Assembly (NCBI GenBank): GCA_958298945.1
Contig: OY282609.1
Span: 53,912,220 to 53,976,219 of the forward strand
Length of the DNA stretch: 64,000 nt
Reading direction: 5' to 3'
Source of the DNA: Atherix ibis
Taxonomy: Eukaryota > Arthropoda > Insecta > Diptera > Athericidae
Shown: piece by piece, positions 11,201-23,580 of the stretch
How the letters are laid out: each line of letters begins with the position of its first letter
Position numbering within the stretch: position 1 is the stretch's first letter
Program-made: the position numbers and the translations under genes
The notes under the pieces: generated by a model
What the model was told of the DNA's origin: nothing
The model's input: only the letters and a program-made list of their open reading frames with translations
Databases searched by the model: none

Positions 11201-14200
11201 TATTGACTCCACCATGAATGACACAGTTCCAAATCGAAAATGATGCTAAGGAATCGCACCCTCAGTTTCGATAAAACACCCTCGATTTAAAACTAAATAA
11301 ATTTGTTTATTTACCAAATTCGTTTTATGATGAATCGTTCTATGTGCACGCATACAAACAAACTACGAGTATGACCACAGTGAAGTAGATTTTGTTGTAT
11401 CTCCCTCCACCCAGTCATTTTCAAAAGGGTATTATTTATAAAAATTGACATTTTCTGACAAAAAATTCAGAAAGAAAACTTTAGCAAAAAAATTATTTAA
11501 AAAAAAAAAAATTTTAAATTTTTTTAAAAAAATTAAAAGTAGAACAAATTCTTTCTATTTGGTTTTTGATATTAAAACCACCTTAATTTTGGCCATATAT
11601 TCGAATCGATAGTGAAATAATAAGACTTAATAATGATTTAAGGAAATTTTCAAGGATAACAACCCCTCCCCCCCTTCCCCTTTCCATTCTCAGGGAATAA
11701 ATAAACTCTTAATTTTTTTATTATTTTGATTTTATTTAAAATTTATCTTACATAGAAAAGCAAATATTTTGCAAAATAATTTAAACAAAATCAAAATAAA
11801 ATAATAAAACAAAAAACTTAAAATAAAAAATGAATTTTTTGTGCAACAAAAATTGTTTTCCGTTTTTTTTTCATAAATCAACTAAAGCAAAGGTAAAAAG
11901 ACACAAAGAATTAAAAGAATTTTTTTAAAGGATAAACACCTTTATCACCCCCCCCCCCCCCCACCACCAATCCCATGCAATAAATAATATCTTAAATTTA
12001 ATATATAGAACATCAAATGAATTTTAAATAAAATCGAAATAATACTTAAAATTTTTTTGAGCAAATTCGTTTTAAAACAAAATCAAAATAATAAAAAAAA
12101 TTTAAAAAAAAATTTTTTTTTGCTTACCGGTTTTTTATTTTCAAAAATCAATTAGAAAAAAACGAACGTAAAAAATCTTATTGCAACGAATTCGTAATAA
12201 TTCACAAAAATCTCCAACACAACACTGAATAAAAACTCTTTTCTTTATTTTTGTACTCTTCTTTCTCCCATCAAGAAGTGTTATCTTTTCTCTTTTATAT
12301 ATTCTCTTCTTAATTTATTGTTAAATATTTATTCCACACCACAAATGCTCTTTGATTTCTTCTTTTAACTTAAAAAAAAAAGAAAAAACATACATTTTTT
12401 TTTACCTATAAATTTTTGTGTTTATTTTGTCTTTTAAAGTTTATTTCAAATAAATAAAAATAAATTTATCCAATTGAAATTTATTTATAAAAAAAAAAAC
12501 ATCATATCGGACCAAGAGACAAAAGTATTTAAATTATTTTTAATTAAATTAGAAATAATTCACAATAAAAAAATATCCCCCATTATTAATTAACACATTT
12601 TCTCTTTTCTGTTCTCGATAATATTGTTGTTGTTGTTAATTGTGAATATTTTTTTTCCTGTTTTTAGCAAACGTGAATCGCTCTCCTCTTTTTTTTTTTG
12701 TTGGAAATTATCATAAATTATATTAAAATTTATTCAATTTTTTTTTTTTTTTTTACTGATAATTGTTTTTTTTTTTTGTAAATTTATTTATAAAACACAA
12801 AATGAAAAAATAATTTAATTTTCCCATACTTTTATATTTTTGTTCTGTTTTTTTTTCTTCTTTTTAACGTCAAATAATTTAATTAATTTTTAATAATTCA
12901 CTTATTCTTTCGATTTTTTTTTGTAAATAAAATTTTTCTTCTATTTTAATTTTAATTTAAATACAAAATAACACTAATTTTATTTATATTATTATTATTA
13001 TTATTATTATAATTTAATATTATTATTTATCATAATTGTTATTATTAATAATTAATCCCCCTCCAAAAAAGAAAAAAACTGATTAGAAATTTTTATTAAA
13101 ACAAACTTATTTAGAATAATTAAAATGAACCGATTTATGGGAGAACTTTTATCCCCTTTTTTGGCGAGATGAACAAATAATATTTAAACAAAAAAAATAA
13201 TATTTAAACAACAAAAATTATTCCCACAAATATCAAAAAAAAATAAAACAAAAAAACATCATTCGAGAGAGAATAAAGGAAAAGAACGTCTAGTCTAAGT
13301 CTAAGCTAGTAGGCCTTTTTCTAAACAAAGTTTTAATAATATAAAAAAAAAATTTTTTTTTTTTTTAAAAGTTGGTACACTGTTTTAAGAGAAAATTTTT
13401 TAGAAAAATTGAAACTTTTCAAGTTGAAAATTCGTACTTGAAAATATTTAGTTTGTTTGATCAAAGAGAAAATATAATGAAAAAGAGAAACCACCACCAA
13501 CAACAGGAATTTCTATTATACTTTTTCTCCGAATTGTCTTTGTTTTACTATTTTCTGTTTTTCGTTTGGTGCTGCTTCTCCCAAACAACAACAACAACAA
13601 CAACAGCAACAAAATTGTATCCTTGTTCGTGAATAACAACAGCAACAACAGAAAATGGAAAGAGAATGAAAAAGAGAAAAGTTAATTTAAATTTAAAAAC
13701 ATTTTGATTCTGTTTCAAATTTACTTTAGAAAAATATGATTTTTTGGTTTTTCTTGTTCTTTTTTTTTTTTTTTAATTTAATTCACAAATTTTCACTCTA
13801 AACAAAAAAAAAAACAACAACAAAACAAGAAATAAGATAATTATTCTTAGTCTGTCAACAATCAGAAAATAAATGAGTTTTTCCTAATTTGGTTCGTTTT
13901 AAATTAATTAAAAAAAAAAAAAAATCAATTTTTTAAAATAAAGTCCAATAACGTTAGAGGATATATTTACAAACAATAACAACAACAACAACAATAATAA
14001 TTGATTTTTTTTTTTAAACACAATTTTTATTTTTCTTCCTTTTTACACCCAAACAACAACGACAATAACAACAACGACAACAAACAAAAAAACCACCTTT
14101 TTCTTTTCTTATAGAGAAAGAAAATGTATTTTTATTCTTTTAGTTTGAGAAAAACCAAAAAAAAAGAACAAACAATTTGCTTTAAAAAAAACCGTTTAAA

Positions 14201-14289
14201 TTTGAAAAGTAGCAGCACTTTTTCTTTTTCTTACTTTTCGTTTCTTTGTTTCTGTTTTTTTTTCTTCTTTTTTTTTGTAATTAAGAACA
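11201..14289. other. Low-complexity AT-rich stretch with poly-C and CAA tracts
   Basis: No gene recognised. The stretch contains a 15-base poly-C run at 11948-11962, several poly-T runs over 15 bases near 12640-12780, an ATT microsatellite near 12990-13030, and CAA/CAG-type trinucleotide runs near 13588-13645, 13975-13995 and 14055-14085. Such CAA-rich tracts are common in dipteran introns and upstream regions. The 60-100 codon frames here follow these tracts. Confidence 0.6.
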
Positions 14290-15060
14290 AACACTAACTA
14301 GCACTGGACTGTAGTATACATGATTGTCGCGATGAAATCTTTTTACAAACTGTTGTACACGAACATTCGGTACGGAATGAAAGCCGGTTATTGTGGCTAA
14401 CTGAATGAGAGTCAGAGTCGGGAGTCAGAGCCGGAGTCAGAGTCGGGAGTCAGAGTCACAGTTGAGTTGTACGTGGCAGTATGTGAATGCGTATAAACTT
14501 GTGTGAATAAGTTTGCAGCCGCGTGCATTTGCATGTGTAGTAGAGTCTGAACTAACTTAGAGCAAAGCCCAACCTTGTGATTTGGTTCGTATCAGTTTTG
14601 AACAAAGACTATTGAAGTTGGTGTCAGCTCATTATGGCTGACGTATGTGACGGCTCCAGTCGATACGACCAACAGGGAATACTAAGTAACCTGAACACAC
14701 ATGCACAAATTCCTGAAGGCAAGTCTGTGTGTATTGGAGCGCACTGGTGCCGGCAAATAATACCGGCTGCATAGCCAAGTAATGGATGTGAGTTGGTGGT
14801 AATCACCGACGATGGAATAGTCCAGTGGTGGCGGCAATGAGGCGTCGGCGTCACGCTGCCAGATGGTGGTGATTTGCGTTTCGAAATGAAAATGGAACGT
14901 TGCGGTTTGTTGTTTGGTGGTGTCACCAACGCATCGCAGTCGCGTCAACTTCCCTTGCCTTGGACGTAGTGCCGACTTTGAAATTGCCACGCGCGTCTCA
15001 CAGTAATAACGTGCATTTGTACGTGCGTCACATTAAATCGTTAAAACCAAAGAACATGTG
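14290..15060 (+). promoter_or_regulatory. GC-richer island, candidate promoter and first exon
   Basis: Base composition changes sharply from A/T runs to mixed sequence. At 14407-14465 there is a cluster of GAGTCAGAGTCGG-type repeats, five or more AGTCAGAG-like words in about 55 bases. At about 14591, TATCAGTTTT matches the arthropod initiator TCAGTY, followed 45 bases later by the first ATG of a short open frame at 14634. I see no convincing TATA box, and a downstream promoter element does not fit exactly. The island could be a promoter plus first exon on the plus strand or an enhancer. An old transposon is less likely because no ends or motifs are visible. Confidence 0.35.
14634..14774 (+). 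CDS. Candidate short ORF or first coding exon, unknown product
   Basis: The open frame starts at ATTATGG and encodes 46 residues beginning MADVCDGSSRYDQQG and ending HWCRQIIPAA before a TAG. Composition is balanced, unlike the Phe/Lys frames elsewhere, and it sits just downstream of an initiator-like TCAGTT. No family recognised. It could be an upstream ORF, a first coding exon whose donor lies before the stop, or chance. Two longer minus-strand frames overlap this island (14624-14990) and are equally unassigned. Confidence 0.2.
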   Translation: MADVCDGSSRYDQQGILSNLNTHAQIPEGKSVCIGAHWCRQIIPAA

Positions 15061-15395
15061 TGATAAGAATACGCAATATAGAAAAATGTTCACTTGCTTT
15101 TTTTTTAAATTTATTTATTTATTTAAACATAAATTTTTTCTTAGTTTGTAGACAATTTTTGAATGTTCTTAAAAGTAGTTGAAAATAATTAATTTACAAT
15201 ATTGCTTAAAAAACATATCTTAAAAATTGGACATTTTCTTTGCTTAAAAAAAATTTGTACCAAAAAAAAAATAACAAGAATTTTTTTCGTTTATACGAAT
15301 TTTATTACAAAAAAAATGGATTTTTTTTGTGTATCCCCTTTATTCGGTTTGGTAGAGAAAAGTCTCTTTTTTCTATTAAAGACTATTAATTGACT
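15061..15395. other. AT-rich noncoding stretch
   Basis: Nothing recognised. Frames here are Lys/Phe-rich products of homopolymers. Confidence 0.6.
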
Positions 15396-15870
15396 TTTAC
15401 CGCAGACTGGAAATATCCTCACATGTCGACGGTTTTTTATTTCAAATATCCTTGAAAATATTGTATTTTTTTTTAAATAAAATTTTTCAAAAGTTTTTTG
15501 GTATAAAATTTTAAAAATGCTCTTTGGTATAAAACTTGTTATATAGTTTTCGACGGCTTTTCACAAGTCGACGCCTTTTTATTTCAAATATCCTTGAATA
15601 TATTGTATTTTTTTTTAAACAAAATTTTATGGTATTGTATAAAATTTTTCGGTATAAAATTTTAAAATTTGGTTTTCGGTATAAAACTTGTATAGTTATC
15701 GATGACTTTTCACAAGTCGACGCTTTTTTATTTCAAATATCCTTGAATATATTGTATTTTTTTTAAAATAAAATTTTTTGGTATAAAATTTTCTTCAAAC
15801 TTTTTTTTTGGTATAAAATTTTAAATTTTTTTCTTTGGTCTTTGGTATATTTTTCGATAAATTTTCAGGA
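15396..15870. repeat. TGGTATAAAA tandem array, copy 1 of 3
   Basis: About three units of 136-151 bases. Each contains CACAAGTCGACGCC, TTTATTTCAAATATCCTTGA, ATATTGTATTTTTTTT and then TGGTATAAAATTTT two or three times. The same unit recurs in arrays near 19.2 and 25.6 kb. Open frames through it follow the repeat and are not conserved between units. Confidence 0.9.
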
Positions 15871-16075
15871 GGGAACTTTTTCCTATTGCCCCCATATTTG
15901 TAACAGATCGTGAGACCTTAAAGCCGAAGCGATTATTATTGACAATAATTAATTTTGGGATACTTTATTTATGATTTGGGGTGGAGGAGAAGGGAACTTT
16001 TTAAACTTAATGTCCACGACAATTGCCCTTTTTGGTTTTATTGGAAAATACAATAAAACCTTAACGTAATAAAGG

Positions 16076-17240
16076 AGTGTATGGGGGCGTCGTGAAGCCG
16101 GAGTAACCGGAATCCGACATAACAATAACTATTGAATCTTGTTTTAGTCGAATGTACATTGTGCAACCAAAGTGGATATTGTAAAAGTTTTCGGATGTGC
16201 CACAGAGTGCATGTGAATAGGGCACGGACAAGCTAAGCTAGACCAGGCCAACAAAACAGAGGAAGGCCAAGTAAACAGTGTGTGTCTTTTGTAGATAACG
16301 AACGACGATTCTTTGGATTATTGTGTCTAATGATTGAATATTATTACTGTGTACTTAGTACAGCGAAAAGAGGACAACAACAGTACAAACTGGCGTGAGT
16401 ACCATCGTCCGATCAACGGACTTGAATCCCTGCTTATCGTTTTTGTGCGGAGCGCGCTTGTAAGGCTCGAGATCTTGTTAGACAGTCGATTCTGAGGCAG
16501 AGAGAATGGATGTGAGACATTTTGTAAGGCACTCACTTACAAGTTGTACTTAAATCAAGCGCTTTGACTATTTCGAAAGACGCCAAGCCAATGGGAAGCG
16601 AAGACGGTTTGACGAGCGCGTGCATGGTTGGGAGAAGATTCTTTATCCGGTCTGGCATGATCAATCTTATTCTTATGCTTTCGTCTCTTCTGTCTTGCCG
16701 TCAATACTGATGCTATGGGGCACCCTTCTTTCCCCATCAACAGAGTCGGCCATTACCTTTCAGTTATTCTTCTCTGGGCAGTGTCGATTCCCGCCTTCAC
16801 TCATTTTGCTATCTCCTCCATTTGCTACTTTGAAGGCACTTCTAAATTGGTCATCCAAATTAGAGTCCATCCACAGACAATTGAGAAATAAATTTGTGCC
16901 CGCACGTTAGCTGCGGTAGCAATTGCGACAACAAGGACGAGCCAACTACGAATGGTTTTCGATTCTGATTACGATCCTGATTGTGATGATACTGTCCGGC
17001 TTGATGGTAATCACAATACTACAATAAGCGAAAACCTTAACAAAACACTAAAAACATCAATCAACTCGCCTTCTAAGTCAACAGAAAAGAACTATTCAAA
17101 AAAAAAAATTGACCATTTACGAAGTGTTAAATTTGTTCAGATCTGTGTCGACATCGCATAAAGGCCACCACATATACAAGCCGAACCGCAACAGAAAATT
17201 CCACCAGTATTTGGCAGCTAGTTTCATGTACAATAACTAC
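16076..17240. other. GC-richer island of unknown identity
   Basis: About 1.1 kb of mixed-composition DNA between AT-rich flanks. Plus-strand stretches look protein-like but are broken: RFCAERACKARDLVRQSILR at about 16438-16497, a 96-codon frame at 16620-16910, and a 69-codon frame at 16952-17161 beginning VFDSDYDPDCDDTVRLDGN with an acidic, Asn/Ser/Lys-rich continuation. I could not match any family. A decayed 5' part of a retrotransposon (leader plus first ORF) would fit, as would exons of a real gene. No ends, target duplications or splice pairs were convincing. Confidence 0.35.
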
Positions 17241-18990
17241 TTTGACGTAGCTAATAACCCCCTCCCCACTCCCCTCATTTCCAACAATACTGATCAAGCT
17301 CTATTATCTTCTGCTTCACTCTTTCTCGTCCACTTCTTTTTTTTTATACCAATTTTTACTTAACAATTTTTATTTTATTTCAATTTCATTTGATTTTTAT
17401 TCAAAATTCAATTTAAATAAAATGGAAATTTCTATTTTTGCACACACACACACGTCTTAATAAATGAGAGAAATAATCGATCATATTTCGAATTTGGTTT
17501 TATTCTTTTGGGCAGGAAAAACAGGGACAGTTGGCTGCAGATTCAAGGGTAATCAGCGATGATTAATTTATCGTCTTTTCTTTCTGTGCTTTGGAGGGTT
17601 TTTTTTCCTGCCTCATTCAGACTATTTTCAAAATTCCATTTTCACCATTTTCGATCAGTAAAATTTTATTCACCACTCTTCTCCCACTCAGGCTGTTTTA
17701 TTTGATCTAAAAATCATCTTCGTTAACGAGTGATGTTTTTTTTTACCTTCTCTACAATAACTGACAATTATTCTTATAGAGAAATTTAAAACAAAAAATC
17801 CAACCAAAAAAATATCTAAATTCACCTCGAAAAGGTGAGAATGTTTACCTGCCACTAACCTCTTGGCGGTTCCATTTAAAAAAAAACAACAAATTATTTT
17901 TATGATAAATTATTGAAAATTTTACTAGAAAGATAAATGAATTTAGAATAGTTCCAAAAAAAAAAAAATTATTCCTCACACCGCAAAAAAACAACACAAT
18001 TTTTTTCTGTTAGGAAAGAGTTTCTTCAAAAGCGTCTTATGTAAATATAGATTTCGACCACATTAATTTTCGGTTCAATTGATACCAAAGACATGTACAT
18101 CCTTTCGTCCAATGGATAGAGAGAACGAGCAGCAGAACACCATCACTTCCAGACAAAAGTTTTGTTTAACACGAAAATAAATACTCTCCCAATAATCGTG
18201 ATCATCAAAAGATTATTGAGCAACGAACTATCAGGTCAGGACCAGACCAGATACTATCTTTTCGTGTACAAAAGATATTTAACAATAAATCTATGAGCAC
18301 AACTTTGCTATCGTTTTTAACGAGTGTTTTTTTTTTTTATCTAGGAACGATGTGGGAATAAAATAGAATAAAAAAAAAATCAAGTCAATAAGTTGATGGT
18401 GGGGAAAAATAATAATTCAAAAACAAAACTCAACAAATACCATTCAGATGATCTGTCAATTAATAATCACCACAATTAATGGACGCACACATTTTGACAG
18501 TTTCACTACGACCACAAAAATTTACCACAAAAATAAGAAGAAGACGAAGAAGAATTTTTCACGATTGGGTTGGTCGGTCTACGGTTCTCTTCGTTTTAGA
18601 CGATTTTTGGTTTTGATTAAAATTTTTTAAGGATAGGTTTTTCTTTTTTAGCGGACATTTTTAAAATTTTTTTTTATTAATAATAAATACGTTTTTGCGG
18701 GTTGACAATTTTTAGTATAAATAAAAAAAATTTTTTTTAAATAAATTATCAGTGATTGACAGGTTTTTTGTTGGTTGTTATTGAAAAATTATACCTAAAA
18801 AAAATGTTGAATTTAGAATTGGGTTGATACAGTTGATTTGTTTTCTGTTTAACAATAAAATTTTGGGGCGATTTAAGGAGTTAATTTATTTTCTGTGATT
18901 TGTTTCTGCAGTAAAGTGAAATTGTAACATATTTAAAAAAAAAATAATTTTAAGATCTGTCAAATATTGAAAATATTTCTAAAAAAATTC
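17241..18990. other. Noncoding stretch
   Basis: No gene recognised. There is a CACACACACAC run near 17440 and a mixed-composition part at about 18040-18320. A 60-codon plus frame at 18448-18630 ends in Arg/Phe-rich sequence and has no motif. Confidence 0.55.
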
Positions 18991-20880
18991 ACCACAAATT
19001 CTTTGTTTAGGCAAACAAACCCAAAAAAACCAAAAGCCGTTTTTTATACCATAAACATAAATACGTTAGTTCAACCTTTTTGGTATAAAAATTGATTTTT
19101 TAATTTTTTCCTTCCGAATAATAACAAGAATATTAATATTTCGTTTGGTATAAAAATTCTATAAATACTGTAAAAAGAAACAATGCTCCATTTTTATATC
19201 CTTGAATATATTGTATTTTTTTGGTATAAAATTTTTCAAACGTTTTTTTGGCATAAAATTTTAAATTTTGTTCTTTGGTATAAAACTTTTATAATTTTTC
19301 GTTTTCGACGACTTTTCACAAGTCGACACTGTTTTATTTAAATACCATTGAATATATTGTATTGTTTTATTAAAATAAAATTTTATGGTATAAAATTTTT
19401 ACAGAATTTTTTTGGTATACAATTTTTCAGAATTTTTTTGGTATAAAATTTTAAATATTTGGAATAAAACTTGTGGTATATTTTTCGATGGCTTTTCACA
19501 TGTCGACGCTTTCGTATTTCAAATATCCTTGAATATATTGTATTTTTTTTAAAATAAAATTTTATGGTATAAAATTTTTACAGAATTTTTTTGGTATTAA
19601 ATTTTAAAAATGTTCTTTGGTATAAAACGTGTGGTATATTTTTCGATGGCTTTTGAAAGACGCTTTTTTAGTTAAAATATCTTGGAATATATTGTAGTTT
19701 TTTTTAAATAAAATTTTATGGTATAAAATTTAAGAATGTTTTTGGTATAAAATTTTAAAAATGTTTTTTGATACAAAATTTGTGATATATTTTTCGAAGG
19801 CTATTGACATGTTGACGCATTTTTATTACAAATGATCTTGAATATAGTGTATTTTTTTTTAAAATAAAATTTTATGGTATAAAATTTTTTAAAAGTTTTT
19901 TGGTATAAAATTTTAATAATGTTTTTGCTAATAAACTTGTGGGTATATTTTTCGATGGCTTTTGAAAAGGCGACGCATTTTTATTTCAAAAAGCCTTGAA
20001 TATAGTGTATTTTTTTGGTATAAAATTTTTCAAACGTTTTTTTTGGTATACAGTTTTAAAAAAGTTCTTTGGTATAACACTTGTGGTACAAAATGTTTTT
20101 TGGTATAACATTTTTTTTGTATAAAACTTTTATTTAATTAAAAATAATGACGAAAATAACTATTTTGAAAAAAATTTGAACGTACGAACGTGATTATTTT
20201 TACTGTCTTCATGATTTTGGCAAATAAAAAGGAATATTTTTGGTACAAAAGAATGGAGATTTTCGTAGCTACGGTTTTGGTGTAAAAAAATTTAATAATT
20301 CAGGTAAAATTATTTTTTTTTATATGAAATGAATACAATATAAGAAATATTTTTTTAAGTATAAAAACGTTCATTGTTTTTTTTAAATAAAAGTATTTAA
20401 GAAATTTAGTTTAAATGAGATTTTTTTAGGTATAAAAACGTAGCATTTCATGAGAATATTTTCATCTTGTTATTATAAAAAAAGATATTAAATTTTTCTA
20501 TTCGAAATTTTTTATACCAAAGGGAATTTTTTTTCAATTTTTTTATTATTTAAAAATATTTATTTTTTTTAAAAAACAAAAACATTTTTTTTGGTATATA
20601 AAAACAGCTTTAACTATTTTGTAAGAATTTTTTTAAAAAAAGAAATTTTTTTTGGTATAAAATTTTAATATTTTCAATAAAATTTCATTTGTATAAAAAT
20701 GCTTTCGTATTTTTTTGGTATAATTATAAAAATTTGATTATTTTGTTGAGTGTTTTTACTAACGAAAAAAATATGGCAATTTAGGCTATTGTTTTTTTTT
20801 AGTATAAAAATTTAAACATATTTGTCAGAACTTTTTTTTTAGTCTAAAATAAAAAAAAAAAATCTTTTAAGATTTTTGGT
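18991..20880. repeat. TGGTATAAAA tandem array, copy 2 of 3, with shared 3' flank
   Basis: From about 19190 to 20140 there are roughly six units of 150-180 bases. The GTCGACGC-type landmark lies near 19317, 19497, 19653, 19803 and 19963, each followed by the TATCCTTGAATATATTGTAT and TGGTATAAAATTTT modules. From about 20140 to 20450 a non-tandem flank contains CGTACGAACGTGATTATTTT, CATGATTTTGGCAAA and GGTATAAAAACGTAGCA. That flank recurs after array 3. Sparse TGGTATAAAA words continue to about 20880. No coding content. Confidence 0.9.
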
Positions 20881-22430
20881 TGACTCAGCATTTAAACATC
20901 GGGAATATTATAGAATAAATTTAATCATAGTTGAAAGAAAATTGGCTTTTCCCAGACCAGTACGTATGTGTGCGGGTGTGCTGTGTCTGTGTAAGAGGGT
21001 GTAATAGAAAAAGGCAGATAGGGGCTACTATGACGATAAGTGCACGTGGTTAATAAACGTGATTGTCTATATTTTAAACACTGCAAAAACTTATTGGCAT
21101 ACAGCGAAATTTACGGAAAAAACGAAAAAAAGCATACGAGTTAAAATGGACAATAACAAGACAGGACACAATGGATCAGACGAGGTCAACAATTTCACAA
21201 TGTTTACGCCTTGTCCTACTCCTTGGACTATGTATGGATTGGTCTGCCTAGGAGCGTGATTGAATTGATTTTTTTCCCGAGGTTTTATTGTATTTTAGTC
21301 ATAATGCCATGAGCTTTAAAATTGTTTGCTTTTTTTTTGTTGATATTTAGTAGGAGTTGATGGTCACAGCCCAGTATGCATTGGTGTCACTCAACTTTTT
21401 ATTATAATGGAAAATTACTAAAGGTCATTTAATTATTTGGACAAATTGTAAGAATTCAATTTGCTTATTGTCCAAAATTCATGGGAGAAATCCTGTTACC
21501 ACAAAAAAAAAATCCCCAAATTTTCATATCGATTTTATTAACAAAATAATTTTTTTGGGAAATTGTTTAAATCGAAATTAAATACCAATTTTCACCTGGT
21601 AAACTATATTTGAAAAATTACAATATTCTCACATGATGAGCTGATAATAATTACTCTTAAGGGGGACGACAAAAGAATAAGAAGGAAATAATTAAGATCC
21701 TTTTTTTGAATAAACACAATCGTATCGTTCTCGTACCTAACCTAATTGGTCGTATATAATCAGTCGTAATGTGTCTGAACAGATACAATAATACAGTCAC
21801 AACAATTATACGAATACTTAACTTAGCATAAGATTTCGACACTTGCACTGTCGCCATCACCATTCCCACAGCATGTGTGCTAATTTAGTGAAAGTACAAC
21901 TAATAAAAGGTGAACAAATTAGGTAGTCAGCAGCAGTACGCAAGAGTATATTTCCTGCCCTGGAACTATTGTATACTCTGCCTAGTGCTATCGACCCAGT
22001 CAAGTCTCATAATAATCATAATAATAAACTGTAAGTGAGAAATAATTACTTTCGCAATAAAACAGACCCGGAAAACCAGAGTCAGACTTTTTCATTTCAA
22101 AAGAGAAGCAAAATTAATATTGTCGGCTCATATTTAAGGACCCATCACCACACCCAAACAACAGGATGTAATAATTATTTTCACTGAAATAAATGATTTA
22201 AAGGATTTTTCATAATTAAGAAAATTAAATTTTTCTATTTTTTACAAATTTCATTTTGCAAATAATTATTTTCGATCACTTTTAATAGTGAGATAATTTG
22301 CTCACTAAGTATTTATTAATTAAATAATATTAATGGCATTTTGAAATAATGGTAATCTAGAGCAAGACAGAGAAGATAGGGAGGGGGGGAGGTTGGTAGT
22401 TTGCAGTGTATTATTCTGAAAATATTAAAT
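20881..22430. other. Noncoding stretch with mixed-composition patches
   Basis: Patches at 20940-21260 and 21840-22110 are less A/T-biased than the rest. AAACTGTAAGTGAG near 22028 is a strong plus-strand donor-like sequence after an AAT-type microsatellite, so a noncoding exon ending there is possible. No gene or transposon recognised beyond the short candidate frame listed separately. Confidence 0.5.
21146..21259 (+). CDS. Candidate short ORF or first coding exon, unknown product
   Basis: The ATG sits in TTAAAATGG, a favourable insect start context. The frame encodes 37 residues beginning MDNNKTGHNGSDEVNNFTMF and continuing through PCPTPWTMYG to a TGA. Two Asn-X-Ser/Thr sites are present. 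The hydrophobic run at the end is short. The frame is open upstream of the ATG to about 21059. Possible donors near 21230 are weak. No family recognised; chance remains likely. Confidence 0.18.
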   Translation: MDNNKTGHNGSDEVNNFTMFTPCPTPWTMYGLVCLGA

Positions 22431-22439
22431 TCTTAAAAA

Positions 22440-23580
22440 ATTGGAATTTAGTAGCACTAAATTCGGTGAAAGCCAGTTTTCTGTAAAAATAAAATTAATA
22501 TATTAATTTGTTGTATTCCCAATATTCTGAAAAGGCAAAATTCGAATCGGCCGTACTAAAATCTGTAAAAGACAATAACCGCAAAAAATTCAAAAATTAA
22601 ATCAAAATTAAGAATCTGGGCAGTACTTGAAGAAAATGCAAAATTAAGTGGCAGTACTAAAATCTGTGAAGGCCAATAATCTGAAAATTTAAAAATTAAA
22701 TCGAAATTAAGAATCTGGGTAATACTTGACAAAATTGCAAAATAAATTCAAAATTCGAATCTGGCAGTACTAAAATCTGTGAGGGTTATTATTTTGAAAA
22801 TGCTACATAAATTCAAAATTCGTATCTGGTAGTACCAAAATCTGTAAAGGCCTATTTTCATTATTATATGAAAATTCAACAAATCGAATCTGGCAGTACT
22901 AAAATCTTTGAAGGCCAATAATCGAAAAATTCAAAACGCTTTTATTTTGAAAACGCAAAAACAAAATCAAAATTCAGAATCTGGTAAGTACTCGACGAAA
23001 ATGCTAAATTAATTCAAAATTGGAATCTGGCAGTACTAAAATCTGTGAAAGCTAATAATCTGCAAATTTAAAAGTTAACTCAAAATTAAAAATCTAGGCA
23101 GTGCTCGACGACAATGCAAAATTAATCCAAAATTCGAATCTGACAGTATTAAAATCTGTGAAGGCTGATAATCGGAAAAATCAAAAACGAAAATCGAAAT
23201 AAAAAATCTAGGCATTATTCGAAGAAAATGAAAAATTAATTTAAATTCCGAATCTGGCAGTACTAAAATCTGTGAGGGCTATTATTTTGAAATTGCTACA
23301 TAAATTCAAAATTCGTATCTGGCAGTACTAAAATCTGCAAAAGGCTAATAATATGAAAATTCAAAAATCGAATCTGGCAGTACTAAAATCTTTGAAGACC
23401 AATAATCGAAAAATTCAAAAATTAATTCAAAAGACTATTGTTTTGAAAACGCAAAAACAAAATCAAAATTTAGAATCTGGTAAGTACTCGACGAAAATGC
23501 TAAATTCAAAATTCAAAATTGGAATCTGGCAGTACTAAAAGCTGTAAAAGCTATTATTTTGAAAATTCAAACTAAAATCT
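22440..23580. repeat. Two-level tandem array with CTGGCAGTACTAAAATCTG motif
   Basis: The motif CTGGCAGTACTAAAATCTG or a close variant occurs about eleven times (near 22546, 22650, 22763, 22826, 22890, 23025, 23140, 23254, 23319, 23373 and 23526), with irregular spacing of 54-150 bases. A larger block recurs: 22763-23060 is closely matched by 23254-23560, a period of about 490 bases, including the same order of short and long subunits. That is a higher-order repeat, as in centromeric satellites, though here only about two blocks are present. Confidence 0.9.

Noticed and set aside
21660..22110. Possible LTR of a retrotransposon
   Set aside because: No second copy, primer-binding site or polypurine tract found nearby.
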